Below are positions 37,155 to 44,974 of a stretch of 64,000 bases of DNA, in pieces; the first letter of the stretch is position 1, and every line of letters begins with the position of its first letter. The translations under genes were made by a program, and so were the position numbers. Below the pieces are notes generated by a model. The model saw only the letters and a list, made by a program, of their open reading frames with translations. It searched no databases and was not told the DNA's origin. Source of the DNA: Roseitranquillus sp963709765 (lineage in GTDB: Bacteria; Pseudomonadota; Alphaproteobacteria; Rhodobacterales; Rhodobacteraceae); NCBI GenBank assembly GCA_963709765.1, contig CAVPXL010000007.1, forward strand, positions 1 through 64,000. The letters run 5' to 3'.

Positions 37155-37600
37155 CTGGTGTCGCGGCTCCGCAGCCAGTCCTGTTGCGCGACACGCAGGT
37201 CGCGCAGCACTTCGACCAGCATCGCCGTCAGCAACCCCATGAGCAGCAGCCCGTTCGCCGCCGCCATGCCCGACAGGAGCCGCCATGCCTGTGGCAGGAG
37301 CACGTCGCCGAACCCCAAAGTCGTAAACGCGACCAGCGCGAAATAGACCGACGCCTCGAGCGTCTGGAAGACGTCGAGCCACAGCAGCACCAGCGCCCAG
37401 AGCCACACGCCCATCGTCACCGTGCCGAGCACCCAGAAAGCCGTGACGACCAGCACGAGAAGCATCTTGGGACTGTGCGGCTCCTGCGCCAGCCAGTCTC
37501 TGGGTCGCGACAGGATCGCCTGCAGCGACCAGAAGGCCAGCAGCACGAAAAGCAGCGACAGGAGGATGAGCGCGGTGCCGATCGCGATCTGCAAGGCCAT
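37151..37600 (-). CDS. Two-pore-domain-type ion channel (Ion_trans_2) protein
   Basis: This is a 149-residue membrane protein with three hydrophobic segments and a pore loop. The selectivity filter FTTLGFGDVLLP closely matches the TxGYGD signature of potassium channels, with Phe in place of Tyr. No cytosolic RCK or cyclic-nucleotide domain is fused. It may be a small potassium-selective channel; Phe at the filter is tolerated in other K+ channels. It is divergent from smpB and convergent with dapA. No ligand or gating clue is visible. Confidence 0.78.
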   Translation of the reverse strand: MALQIAIGTALILLSLLFVLLAFWSLQAILSRPRDWLAQEPHSPKMLLVLVVTAFWVLGTVTMGVWLWALVLLWLDVFQTLEASVYFALVAFTTLGFGDVLLPQAWRLLSGMAAANGLLLMGLLTAMLVEVLRDLRVAQQDWLRSRDTS

Positions 37601-37655
37601 GGTTGCTCCGGCAATGGTGGACTCGGCTGAGCGCGGCGGCTATCTCCCGCCCGAC

Positions 37656-38133
37656 ATGAGCAAGCCCAAGGACAACCCGAATTACAAGGTGATCGCCGAG
37701 AACCGGCGGGCCCGCTACGATTATGCCATCGAGTTCGGACCTCGAATGCGGGATCCAGCTGATGGGATCGGAGGTCAAGTCGTTGCGGACGGCACAGGCG
37801 AACATCGCCGAGAGCTACGCCAGCGTCGAGGATGGGGAGTTGTGGCTGATCAACTCCTACATCGCACCCTACGACCCCGGCCGGACCTTCGGTCACGAAG
37901 ATCGGCGTAGGCGCAAGTTGCTGGTTTCCCGCAAGGAACTGAGCGCGCTGTGGAATGCGACACAGCGGCAGGGCATGACCCTGGTCCCGCTCGTGCTCTA
38001 CTTCAACCACCGCGGCATAGCGAAGCTGAAGATCGGGGTCGCCAAGGGCAAGAAGGTCGCCGACAAGCGCGAGACCGCCGCCAAGCGCGACTGGCAGCGC
38101 CAGAAGCAGCGCCTTCTGAAGGAACACGGCTAG
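37656..38133 (+). CDS. smpB: SsrA-binding protein SmpB (one frameshift)
   Basis: SmpB binds tmRNA and delivers it to stalled ribosomes in trans-translation. The N terminus NPNYKVIAENRRARYDYAIE and the continuation DLECGIQLMGSEVKSLR are split by one extra base at 37737-37738 (GG for G). Removal gives a normal 158-residue protein. The C-terminal basic tail ends KRDWQRQKQRLLKEHG, as expected for tmRNA binding. ATG at 37656 fits the family start. No tmRNA gene is visible nearby. I regard the shift as a sequence error. Confidence 0.92.
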
Positions 38134-38229
38134 CCAATCCCGACCCGGAGGCCCGCGCAGCTGCGCGCGTCGCTGGACAGCCGGTGCCGTGCGGGCTAGC
38201 CACGAGTGATGGGCCGCGCGGAGATGGGC

Positions 38230-39081
38230 ATGCGAGACGATCCGACCACCCTGGTTTCGACCGACTGGCTGGGACAGCATCTCAAGGACCCCGACCTTCG
38301 GATCATCGACGCGAGCTGGTATCTGCCCGACGCGAACCGCGACCCGAGGGCGGAATACGAGGCCGCGCACATTCCCGGCGCGCGGTTCGTCGATGTCGAC
38401 GACGTTTCCGACAGCCGCAGCACGCTGCCGCACATGGCGCCGCCGCCCGAGAAGTTCGTCAGCCGGATGCGCGGGCTGGGCATCGGAGACGGTCATCAGA
38501 TCGTGGTCTACGACGGCGCCGGCCTCTTTTCCGCGGCTCGGATGTGGTGGCTGTTCCGGCTTATGGGCAAGACCGACGTGGCCGTGCTCGATGGCGGGTT
38601 CGCCAAATGGCAGCGCGAGGATCGCCCGGTAGAGGACATGCCGCCCGTCACGCGCGACCGCCACATGACCACCTCGCGTCAGAATCAGCTGATCAAGGAC
38701 GTGACCCAGGTCGCGAGCGCCGCCAAGCTCGGCGACCGCGAGATCGTCGATGCCCGCTCGCCGGGACGCTTCGCCGGGGAGGAGCCAGAGCCGCGGCCCG
38801 GCCTGCGAGCGGGGCGCATTCCCGGCTCGAAGAACGTCCACTACCGCGACCTGCTGAACGATGACGGGACGATGCTGGACGACGACGCGCTGCGTGCGGC
38901 CTTCGAGGCAGCCGGTGTGGACCTGTCCCGTCCGGCCATAACCACCTGCGGGTCGGGCATCACGGCGGCGATCCTGAACCTTGCGCTCGAGCGGCTGGGA
39001 CATCGTGACCATGCGCTCTACGACGGATCGTGGTCCGAATGGGGCATGTTCGGCGAGCTCAAGGTAGCTACGGGCCGATAG
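38230..39081 (+). CDS. sseA: 3-Mercaptopyruvate sulfurtransferase (two rhodanese domains)
   Basis: SseA moves sulfur from 3-mercaptopyruvate to a thiol acceptor. The 283-residue protein has two rhodanese-like domains. The first (residues about 5-135) lacks the catalytic Cys, and the second ends with TTCGSGITA, where Cys forms the persulfide and GSGIT is typical of mercaptopyruvate rather than thiosulfate enzymes. ATG at 38230 has GGAG upstream; ATG at 38224 and GTG at 38206 are other options. The next genes, GNAT and aminotransferase, run the same way, so an operon is likely. Confidence 0.92.
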   Translation: MRDDPTTLVSTDWLGQHLKDPDLRIIDASWYLPDANRDPRAEYEAAHIPGARFVDVDDVSDSRSTLPHMAPPPEKFVSRMRGLGIGDGHQIVVYDGAGLFSAARMWWLFRLMGKTDVAVLDGGFAKWQREDRPVEDMPPVTRDRHMTTSRQNQLIKDVTQVASAAKLGDREIVDARSPGRFAGEEPEPRPGLRAGRIPGSKNVHYRDLLNDDGTMLDDDALRAAFEAAGVDLSRPAITTCGSGITAAILNLALERLGHRDHALYDGSWSEWGMFGELKVATGR

Positions 39082-39124
39082 GCGCGGTGGCAGCGCCCCG
39101 CCCAGACCGACGGAAGGACAGGCG

Positions 39125-39685
39125 ATGAGGAAAATCGAGGCAGGCGAAAGCGTCGACTATACCGTCACCTGGCTCGAGATGACCGAGCGACCGGACTATC
39201 CGCACCCCCATCTTCCCGGCGCGCGGCCCGCGCATCTGCTGCGCGCGCACGAGCCGCCCGCCTGGTACTTTCTGGCGCTCTACGATGCCGTCGGACGCGA
39301 TTACGCCTGGGAGGACATGCACGAACGCAGCCACGAGGATATCGAGAGCTGGCTGGGCGATTCCGGCGTCGGCCTCTTCTCGCTGGTCAGGGACGGCTGG
39401 CCCTCGGGATTCTTCGTGCTCGACTGGCGCCAGGAGGCGATCTGCGACCTGTCGTACTTCGGCCTTACGCCGCAGAAAGTCGGGACCGGAATGGGCAGCT
39501 ATCTGCTCCGAACGGCGATCCTCACCGGCTGGGACCGGGCCGGGACATCGACGATGACGATCAATACCTGCACACTCGATCATCCAAGGGCGCTGGGCCT
39601 CTATCAGCGCCACGGCTTCGTGCCGAAGCGACGCGAAGAGCGGACGCGGGTGCTGCGCCGCCCGCTGTCGCACCACGTGGAGTGA
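39125..39685 (+). CDS. GNAT-family N-acetyltransferase
   Basis: This is a 186-residue acetyltransferase. The acetyl-CoA binding loop appears as QKVGTGMGSYLLRTA (a variant of the Q/R-x-x-G-x-G/A motif), and the later TCTLDHPRALGLYQRHGFVPKRREER is the usual C-terminal motif B region. Substrate unknown. It lies between sseA and an aminotransferase gene, which it overlaps by four bases, so amino acid metabolism is possible but unproven. Confidence 0.82.
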   Translation: MRKIEAGESVDYTVTWLEMTERPDYPHPHLPGARPAHLLRAHEPPAWYFLALYDAVGRDYAWEDMHERSHEDIESWLGDSGVGLFSLVRDGWPSGFFVLDWRQEAICDLSYFGLTPQKVGTGMGSYLLRTAILTGWDRAGTSTMTINTCTLDHPRALGLYQRHGFVPKRREERTRVLRRPLSHHVE

Positions 39686-40875
39686 CGCGCATGTTCGACC
39701 ACCTGAAACCGGAACGCGACGATCCTATCCTCGCGCTGATCGCCGCGTTCCGCGATGATCCGAGGCCGGCCAAGATCGATCTTGGCGTCGGTGTCTATCG
39801 CGATGCAGATGGTCGCACCCCCGTCATGAACGCCGTCAAACAGGCCGAGAAGCGGATCTGGGAGCGGCAGGACACCAAGAGCTATGTCGCGCTCGCCGGA
39901 GATCCCGCCTTTGCCGATGCCATTCGGGGCCTTGTTCTCGGCGATGCCGTGCCGGCGGGTCGCGTGGCCGGGGCGGCGGCGCCTGGCGGCACCGGCGCGC
40001 TTCATCTGGCGCTGCAGACGGTGCGGCGGGCAACGCCGGACGTGACGATCTGGTTGCCCCGCCCCACATGGCCGAACCATGCGGCACTGGTCGATCACGT
40101 CGGATTGCGGCGTGCGGAGTACCGCCACTACGATTCCGAGACAGGCGGGTTCGATCGCGACGGTGCACTGGCCGACCTTTCGCAGCTCGCATCCGGCGAC
40201 GTCGTGGTGCTTCACGGCTGCTGCCACAACCCTACCGGCGCTGACCCGGACGAATCCGACTGGACGGCGCTCGAAGACGTCATCGGCCGAAGCGGGGCCG
40301 TGCCGCTCATCGATCTGGCCTATCTCGGCTTCGGGGACGGAATCGACGCGGATGCCCGGGCGACACGGCGCCTCGTTTCCGCCCTTCCCGAAGCGTTCGT
40401 CGCCGTGAGCGGATCGAAATCCTTCGGCCTTTACCGCGACCGCGCGGGGATGCTGCTTGCCGTCGCGGCGAACGAGGCGGCCGCAAAGACGGCCCAGGGA
40501 GCGTTGGCGCACCTCAACCGGGTCGCGTATTCCTTCCCGCCGGACCATGCGGGCCGCATCGTGACCGAGATCCTGGGCACGCCCGACCTGGAAGCGGCCT
40601 GGCTCGAGGAGCTCGACCGTATGCGGGGGCGCATCCAGAGGTTGCGATCGGACCTGGCCACGGCGCTTGCCCGCACGACCAACTCGGACCGGTTCGACGC
40701 CGTGGCGCGGCAGCGCGGGATGTTCTCGCGACTTCCGCTCGCACCGGAGGCGGTGGCGGACCTGCGCGAGCGGCACGGCGTCTACATGGTCGGGGACGGC
40801 CGCATCAATCTCGCCGGATTGTCCGAACCGCAGATCCCCGCGCTTGCCGCCGCCATCGCCGAAGTGGCGCGCTGA
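39682..40875 (+). CDS. Aspartate/aromatic amino acid aminotransferase
   Basis: This is a 397-residue class I PLP aminotransferase of the AspC/TyrB (subgroup I-alpha) type. It opens with DDPILALIAAFRDDPRPAKIDLGVGVYRDADGRTPV, has LHGCCHNPTGADP and the PLP lysine in AVSGSKSFGLYRDRAG, all typical. It transfers amino groups between aspartate or aromatic amino acids and 2-oxoglutarate or related acids. Which it prefers cannot be read here. It overlaps the GNAT gene by four bases and is the last gene before a promoter region at about 40897. Confidence 0.9.
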   Translation: MTRMFDHLKPERDDPILALIAAFRDDPRPAKIDLGVGVYRDADGRTPVMNAVKQAEKRIWERQDTKSYVALAGDPAFADAIRGLVLGDAVPAGRVAGAAAPGGTGALHLALQTVRRATPDVTIWLPRPTWPNHAALVDHVGLRRAEYRHYDSETGGFDRDGALADLSQLASGDVVVLHGCCHNPTGADPDESDWTALEDVIGRSGAVPLIDLAYLGFGDGIDADARATRRLVSALPEAFVAVSGSKSFGLYRDRAGMLLAVAANEAAAKTAQGALAHLNRVAYSFPPDHAGRIVTEILGTPDLEAAWLEELDRMRGRIQRLRSDLATALARTTNSDRFDAVARQRGMFSRLPLAPEAVADLRERHGVYMVGDGRINLAGLSEPQIPALAAAIAEVAR

Positions 40876-40896
40876 CGCCTACCCGAGCGACCTTAC

Positions 40897-40922
40897 GGAA
40901 CATTCTCGGCCCTTCGGCTGTT
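40897..40922 (+). promoter_or_regulatory. EcfG-like general stress promoter upstream of the membrane stress operon
   Basis: GGAAC (40897-40901), a 17-base spacer and TGTT (40919-40922) fit the alphaproteobacterial general stress consensus GGAAC-N16/17-CGTT with one mismatch. It is 53 bases before the start codon of the first gene of a three-gene operon. Rhodobacterales often lack the EcfG system, so this is a candidate only. Confidence 0.4.
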
Positions 40923-40974
40923 CGCTTCTCGAACGTCGCACGATGCGACGGTGTAGTCGAAGAGGAGGTCGGGT

Positions 40975-41766
40975 ATGACCGATACGAACAAGCCGGGGGG
41001 CCAGACGTCTTCGGACGCCAAGGGTCTGAAGGAAGAAATTCGCGAGAAAGGCTCTTCAGCAGCCGAGGCCGCCAAGGACACGGCGAAGGACTATGCAGAG
41101 CGCGCTCGTGACGAGGCTTATGCGCGTGGCGAGGAATACCGTGACTACGCCGCGGACGAGACCGGCAAGGTGGCCTCGGCATTGCGCCGGGCATCCGAGG
41201 ATCTCGCCGCTGGCTCGCCGCAGGAGCGAATGGTCGGGCGCATCGCAGATGAAGTCGCCGAAGCCGCGGATCGCATGCGTGGCATGACGATCGACGACGT
41301 CCTGAGCGAGACAACCCATTTCGCCCGCCGCCATCCCGGCGCATTCCTTGCCGGTTCGGCGCTTATCGGCTTTGCCGCGGCCCGCTTCCTGAAGGCGTCC
41401 GCGCGGAACGGCGGCAATTATCAGGAGCCTGTCGGCAGCTATCCGCCCCCGGCGCCGCGTCCCGCCGGCAGCGCGGGTGTCGCACGTCCGATGCCCTCGT
41501 CGGCCACCGGTGGCACGACAGCCACATCAGCCGAGCCCATTCCGTCGCCGGCCACCAAGCCCGCCGGCTCCACGAGCACGACGAGCCCTGCCGGCACGCC
41601 TGGAGGTTCGGGCACCACATCTGCAGCCGGATCGACAGGCGGCATGACGGGAGCCGCGGCAACCAGCACGCCCGCCTCTACATCAGCTCCGGGCAGCACG
41701 GGCAGTTCCGCGTCCAGTAGCAGCGCCGCGAAGAGCAGCACCGACACGACCAAGAAACCCGTCTGA
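40975..41766 (+). CDS. YqjD/DUF883-like single-pass membrane protein with Ser/Thr/Gly-rich tail
   Basis: This is a 263-residue protein. Residues 1-115 are a charged, Ala-rich amphipathic helix region (AEAAKDTAKDYAERARDEAYARG) like LEA-type or YqjD-type proteins. Residues about 123-140 form one membrane segment (RHPGAFLAGSALIGFAAARF), the position and style of the ElaB/YqjD anchor. The last 110 residues are low-complexity Ser, Thr, Gly, Pro and Ala. It is followed after 17 bases by a YqjE-like gene. A good ribosome binding site (GAGGAGG) precedes the ATG. The resemblance to E. coli YqjD is structural, so tethering of ribosomes or membrane protection is inferred only. Confidence 0.6.
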   Translation: MTDTNKPGGQTSSDAKGLKEEIREKGSSAAEAAKDTAKDYAERARDEAYARGEEYRDYAADETGKVASALRRASEDLAAGSPQERMVGRIADEVAEAADRMRGMTIDDVLSETTHFARRHPGAFLAGSALIGFAAARFLKASARNGGNYQEPVGSYPPPAPRPAGSAGVARPMPSSATGGTTATSAEPIPSPATKPAGSTSTTSPAGTPGGSGTTSAAGSTGGMTGAAATSTPASTSAPGSTGSSASSSSAAKSSTDTTKKPV

Positions 41767-41783
41767 GGGAGGAGAGCTAGCAA

Positions 41784-42200
41784 ATGGCCGATCCAATCAC
41801 CACTCCCCCGCCCGAAGCCAAGTCGACGACCGGCTTGCTTTCGGATGCCATGAGCCACGTAAGCGGTCTCGTGCGCAAGGAAATGGACCTGGCACGGGCC
41901 GAGGTCAGCGAGAACGTAACCAAGGCCGCGGTTGCCGTCGGCATGATCGTGGGCGCAGTCGTTCTGCTGCTGACCGCGCTCAATGTACTGGCGGCGGCAC
42001 TTGTCGATGGTCTGGCTTCGCTCGGCCTCGACGCAGGCTGGGCGGCACTCATCGTGGGCATCCTCTTCGCGGTCATCGCCGCGATCATGCTCAAGAGCGG
42101 CACGAGCCAGCTCAAGGCGAGCAGCCTTGCCCCGACCAGAACAGCAAAAAACGTGCAGCGAGATGCGCACGCAGTGAAGGAGACGATCAACAATGGCTAG
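41784..42200 (+). CDS. YqjE-like Phage_holin_3_6 family (DUF1469) membrane protein
   Basis: This is a 138-residue protein with two membrane helices (residues about 48-72 and 80-100) preceded by an amphipathic helix (LLSDAMSHVSGLVRKEMDLARAEVSENV) and followed by a basic tail. This is the pattern of the DUF1469/Phage_holin_3_6 family, which includes E. coli YqjE. Despite the name, these are not phage lysis proteins and no phage genes are nearby. A GGAGG site precedes the ATG. It overlaps the following gene by eight bases. Probably co-expressed with both neighbours. Confidence 0.75.
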   Translation: MADPITTPPPEAKSTTGLLSDAMSHVSGLVRKEMDLARAEVSENVTKAAVAVGMIVGAVVLLLTALNVLAAALVDGLASLGLDAGWAALIVGILFAVIAAIMLKSGTSQLKASSLAPTRTAKNVQRDAHAVKETINNG

Positions 42201-43506
42201 TGACCACAGGTCTTCCGCCGAGATCGAGCGCGAAATCGTGGAGGAGCGTAACGCTCTGACCAGTACGCTCGATGAAATCCAGGACCGCCTGTCGTTCGAA
42301 GCCCTTTCGAACAACATGGTAGGCAGCCTGCGCGAGCATAGTGGCGATATCGCACATTCCATGTCGCGCGCGGTCAAGGAGAATCCGGTTCCGCTGGCAT
42401 TGACCGCGATCGGTCTTGCCTGGCTTGCAATCAGTTCCAACCGCTCGTCCTCGGGCGGCGGCTATGACCGCGACGAGCTCAGGTATTCGACCACGCGCCG
42501 ACCGCGCTCGGGCAGCCTTGAATACGGCCGTTACGAGCCCGAGGACTATCGCCGCGACCCTGCAACCTACGGCTCTGCCGGGGGCTCCGCGTCGACCACG
42601 GGCGGCTATACCCGCTCGACGCAACCGGACTACCCGCGTCCGGTCTATGACGCCGGTGGCCGGCCGATCTCGTCGCATGACTATGACGAAGGGGATCCGG
42701 ATTCGAGGTGGGACAAGGCCAAGAGCACGGTCTCCGGGGCGGCTCAGTCCGCGAGCGACAAGCTGCAATCTGGCCGTGACGCCGCGTCGGCTCACACGTC
42801 GAGCGCCGCTCAGGGCACTTCGGATGCCATGCATCGCGGCGGTGAAGCGGTTTCGGGAGCGGCCCACAGCGCCGGCTCCGCGGCCTCGGATGCGGCGCAC
42901 CAGGCCCAGTCGGGTCTGCATGGCGCCGCCGCCCGTGCCCGGCATGGCTATGATCGGCTTGCCGAAGGTGCTCGTCGCCGAGGCCAGGGCGCCTATGCGT
43001 CGGCCGCCGAATTGCGCGAGCGCATCACGCATGGGACCCGCGACATGAGCGAACACGCCCGCGCTCGCGTTCTTGCGGCCCGGACACGTGCGTACGAAGC
43101 GCAGCTCAGGGCGGAGCACCTGACCGCCCGTGGGCGCGACAAGGCGATGGATCTCTATGAGGACCAGCCGGTGCTCGGCGGGATCATCGCTATGGCGCTG
43201 GGCGCCGCGATCGGCGCGGCCCTGCCCAGAACGCGTCAGGAAGACGATGCTTTCGGCGCCTATCGCGACGATCTCTTCGAGGATGCCGAGCGCGTCTACC
43301 GCGAGGAGCGCGAGAAACTCGTCGCCGTCGCGAAGTCCACCGCTGACGAAGCCAAGCACATCGCGCGCGATGCTGCCCAGGACATCAAGTCCGACGCCAA
43401 ACAGTCGCTGAGCGAGGCGGAGGCCAAGGCCAAGGACGCTGCCCAGCAGGTGGCTGACACCGCCAAGGCCGAAGCCGACAAGAAGAACCTCGGCCAGCGC
43501 AGCTGA
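42193..43506 (+). CDS. DUF3618 membrane protein with long amphipathic region
   Basis: This is a 437-residue protein. The first 60 residues match DUF3618 (SSAEIEREIVEERNALTSTLDEIQDRLSFE), followed by a membrane segment (NPVPLALTAIGLAWLAISS). A polar, Tyr/Arg/Ser-rich linker leads to a long Ala-rich amphipathic stretch (residues about 175-320). A second membrane segment (VLGGIIAMALGAAIGAALPR) lies near residue 330 and resembles the YqjD anchor. The C-terminal 90 residues are charged helix. Its function is unknown; it probably coats or bridges the inner membrane under stress. Last gene of the operon, followed by a hairpin terminator. Confidence 0.7.
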   Translation: MASDHRSSAEIEREIVEERNALTSTLDEIQDRLSFEALSNNMVGSLREHSGDIAHSMSRAVKENPVPLALTAIGLAWLAISSNRSSSGGGYDRDELRYSTTRRPRSGSLEYGRYEPEDYRRDPATYGSAGGSASTTGGYTRSTQPDYPRPVYDAGGRPISSHDYDEGDPDSRWDKAKSTVSGAAQSASDKLQSGRDAASAHTSSAAQGTSDAMHRGGEAVSGAAHSAGSAASDAAHQAQSGLHGAAARARHGYDRLAEGARRRGQGAYASAAELRERITHGTRDMSEHARARVLAARTRAYEAQLRAEHLTARGRDKAMDLYEDQPVLGGIIAMALGAAIGAALPRTRQEDDAFGAYRDDLFEDAERVYREEREKLVAVAKSTADEAKHIARDAAQDIKSDAKQSLSEAEAKAKDAAQQVADTAKAEADKKNLGQRS

Positions 43507-43530
43507 CGAGTTCGAAGCGTCATGCAGAGA

Positions 43531-43554
43531 GAGGCGCGGCGCCTGCCGCGCCTC
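43531..43554 (+). terminator. Terminator of the membrane stress operon
   Basis: A perfect 10-base stem (43531-43540 with 43545-43554) and 4-base loop follow the last gene by 24 bases, then TTGCTC. The T-run is weak but the stem is strong, so termination is likely. Confidence 0.75.
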
Positions 43555-43687
43555 TTGCTCTGTCGGCTGGGCGGGTTCGTCCCCGCAGACCTGGACCGGC
43601 GCGAGATGGCTTGCCAGGATTTGCGGAAGATGCATCCTGACCGAAGGCACTCTCATGCAGGCCGGATCCCCTACGGAGGACGATCCG

Positions 43688-43983
43688 ATGATCATGAGGA
43701 TTTTTCAGGTCACGGCGCGGCCGGGCAAGGAGGCGGCATTGTGCCGAATTCTTCCGCAAGACAGCCATTCCGCTGATGAAGGGTACGGACGGCATCATCA
43801 ACGTGCTGTCTGGCGCGGCGTGCCGAGACCCCCAACCAGTTCGCCTTTGTCATGGTGTGGCGCGACCTTGCGGCGCTCAAGGTGTTCGCCGGGGACGATT
43901 ATCGCGCCCCGCATATCGATCCTGCCGAAGATGAACTGGTCGAGGCGCGATCGATACGCCACTACGATCTCGTCGAGGACTGA
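43688..43983 (+). CDS. Antibiotic biosynthesis monooxygenase (ABM) domain protein (two frameshifts)
   Basis: This is a small ABM-type dimeric ferredoxin-like protein once two extra bases are removed (near 43748 and 43821). The repaired 97-residue protein begins MIMRIFQVTARPGKEAALCRFF, continues TAIPLMKGTDGIINVLSG, and ends NQFAFVMVWRDLAALKVFAGDDYRAPHIDPAEDELVEARSIRHYDLVED. Strand and helix spacing match the family. ABM domains include heme-degrading and quinol monooxygenases, but here the reaction is unknown. A GGAGGA site lies eight bases before ATG. It precedes the metallo-hydrolase operon by 83 bases and has its own site. Confidence 0.7.
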
Positions 43984-44028
43984 CCGGGATCACACCAACA
44001 CGCCTTGAGACCGAAGTTTTTTTATTAT

Positions 44029-44044
44029 ATTCAGTTTATGAAAT
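44029..44044. promoter_or_regulatory. SqrR/BigR-like operator before the metallo-hydrolase gene
   Basis: ATTC-N8-AAAT at 44029-44044 differs by one base from the palindrome ATTC-N8-GAAT described for the persulfide-sensing repressor SqrR of Rhodobacter. It overlaps a possible -10 box (TATATT at 44026-44031) in the only strongly AT-rich stretch nearby, and lies 22 bases before the start codon. Confidence 0.45.
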
Positions 44045-44066
44045 GTATTCACCGAAGGAGAACGGC

Positions 44067-44960
44067 ATGAAGATGCGTCGCAGTGCATCTCGAGGTCCCG
44101 GCTCGCCCGACGTAGCGGGCTTCTACGAGCCCGATACTGGCAGCGTTCAGTACGTGGTCGCCTGCCCCGAAACGAAACAGGCAGCCATCATAGATGTGGT
44201 CATGGGCTTTCATCCCGCCAACGCCAGCACCGATTCATCGCCGGCGCAGGCGGTGCTCGACTTCGTCGAGACGGAAGGGCTCGAAGTCGTCTGGATCCTC
44301 GACACCCACCCCCATGCCGACCACCTTATGTCGCAAGCCTGGATGAAGGAGCGGATCGACGCTCCGACTGCGATCGGCGAAAAGGTACGCGAGATCGCGG
44401 GACTCTGGCGTGACATCTACAACATGCCGGACGCCTTCGACCCAGATTCCTGCTTCGACAGGCTCTTTGCCGATGGCGACACCTTCAGGATCGGCAACCT
44501 CGACGCACGCGTCATGCTTTCGCCGGGACACACCCTTGGATCGATCACCTACGTCGTCGGCGACGCGGCCTTCGTCCACGATACGTTGATGCATGTGGAT
44601 GCAGGAACCGCACGGGCCGACTTTCCTGGCGGCAGCGCGGCAATGCTCTACGACTCAATCCAGAAGATCCTGGCGCTGCCCGACGACACGCGCCTCTTCA
44701 TCGGCCACGATTACGGCACCGACGAGCGTGAGGAGCCCGCCTGGGAAGCGACGGTCAGCGAGCATAGGGCCAACAACATTCATGTGGGCGGCGGCAGGTC
44801 GAAGGAGGCGTATGTCGAATTGCGCGAGGCGCGCGACAAGACACTGCCCCTTCCCGACCGGATGCTCCATGCCCTGCAGGTCAACCTGCGCGGCGGACGC
44901 CTGCCGGAGCCCGAGAGCGACGGGCACAGCTATTTCAAGATACCTGCCAACAAGCTGTAA
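44067..44960 (+). CDS. Metallo-beta-lactamase-fold hydrolase, persulfide dioxygenase-like
   Basis: This is a 297-residue MBL-fold protein. The metal-binding motif THPHADHL (HxHxDH) lies near residue 90, followed by the third His in LSPGHTLGSI, an Asp at about residue 185 and a His in FIGHDYGT. The sequence belongs to the ETHE1/persulfide dioxygenase-like group, whose members oxidise glutathione persulfide to sulfite with iron. ATG at 44067 is chosen because AAGGAG lies six bases upstream; an ATG at 44043 would add eight residues. A rhodanese gene follows after 14 bases, as in known sulfide detoxification clusters. The exact substrate is inferred. Confidence 0.85.
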   Translation: MKMRRSASRGPGSPDVAGFYEPDTGSVQYVVACPETKQAAIIDVVMGFHPANASTDSSPAQAVLDFVETEGLEVVWILDTHPHADHLMSQAWMKERIDAPTAIGEKVREIAGLWRDIYNMPDAFDPDSCFDRLFADGDTFRIGNLDARVMLSPGHTLGSITYVVGDAAFVHDTLMHVDAGTARADFPGGSAAMLYDSIQKILALPDDTRLFIGHDYGTDEREEPAWEATVSEHRANNIHVGGGRSKEAYVELREARDKTLPLPDRMLHALQVNLRGGRLPEPESDGHSYFKIPANKL

Positions 44961-44974
44961 GAAGGAGGGACTTC

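Noticed and set aside
34172..37630. A 1152-residue open frame on the plus strand across slt, dapA and the channel gene
   Set aside because: It is antisense to slt and out of frame with dapA. High GC content removes stop codons from shadow frames; its residues (rich in Arg, Gly, Gln and His) show no family motif.
41784..42200. Prophage remnant suggested by a holin-family protein
   Set aside because: The DUF1469/Phage_holin_3_6 family is mostly chromosomal (for example YqjE). No integrase, capsid, lysis or attachment sequence lies nearby.
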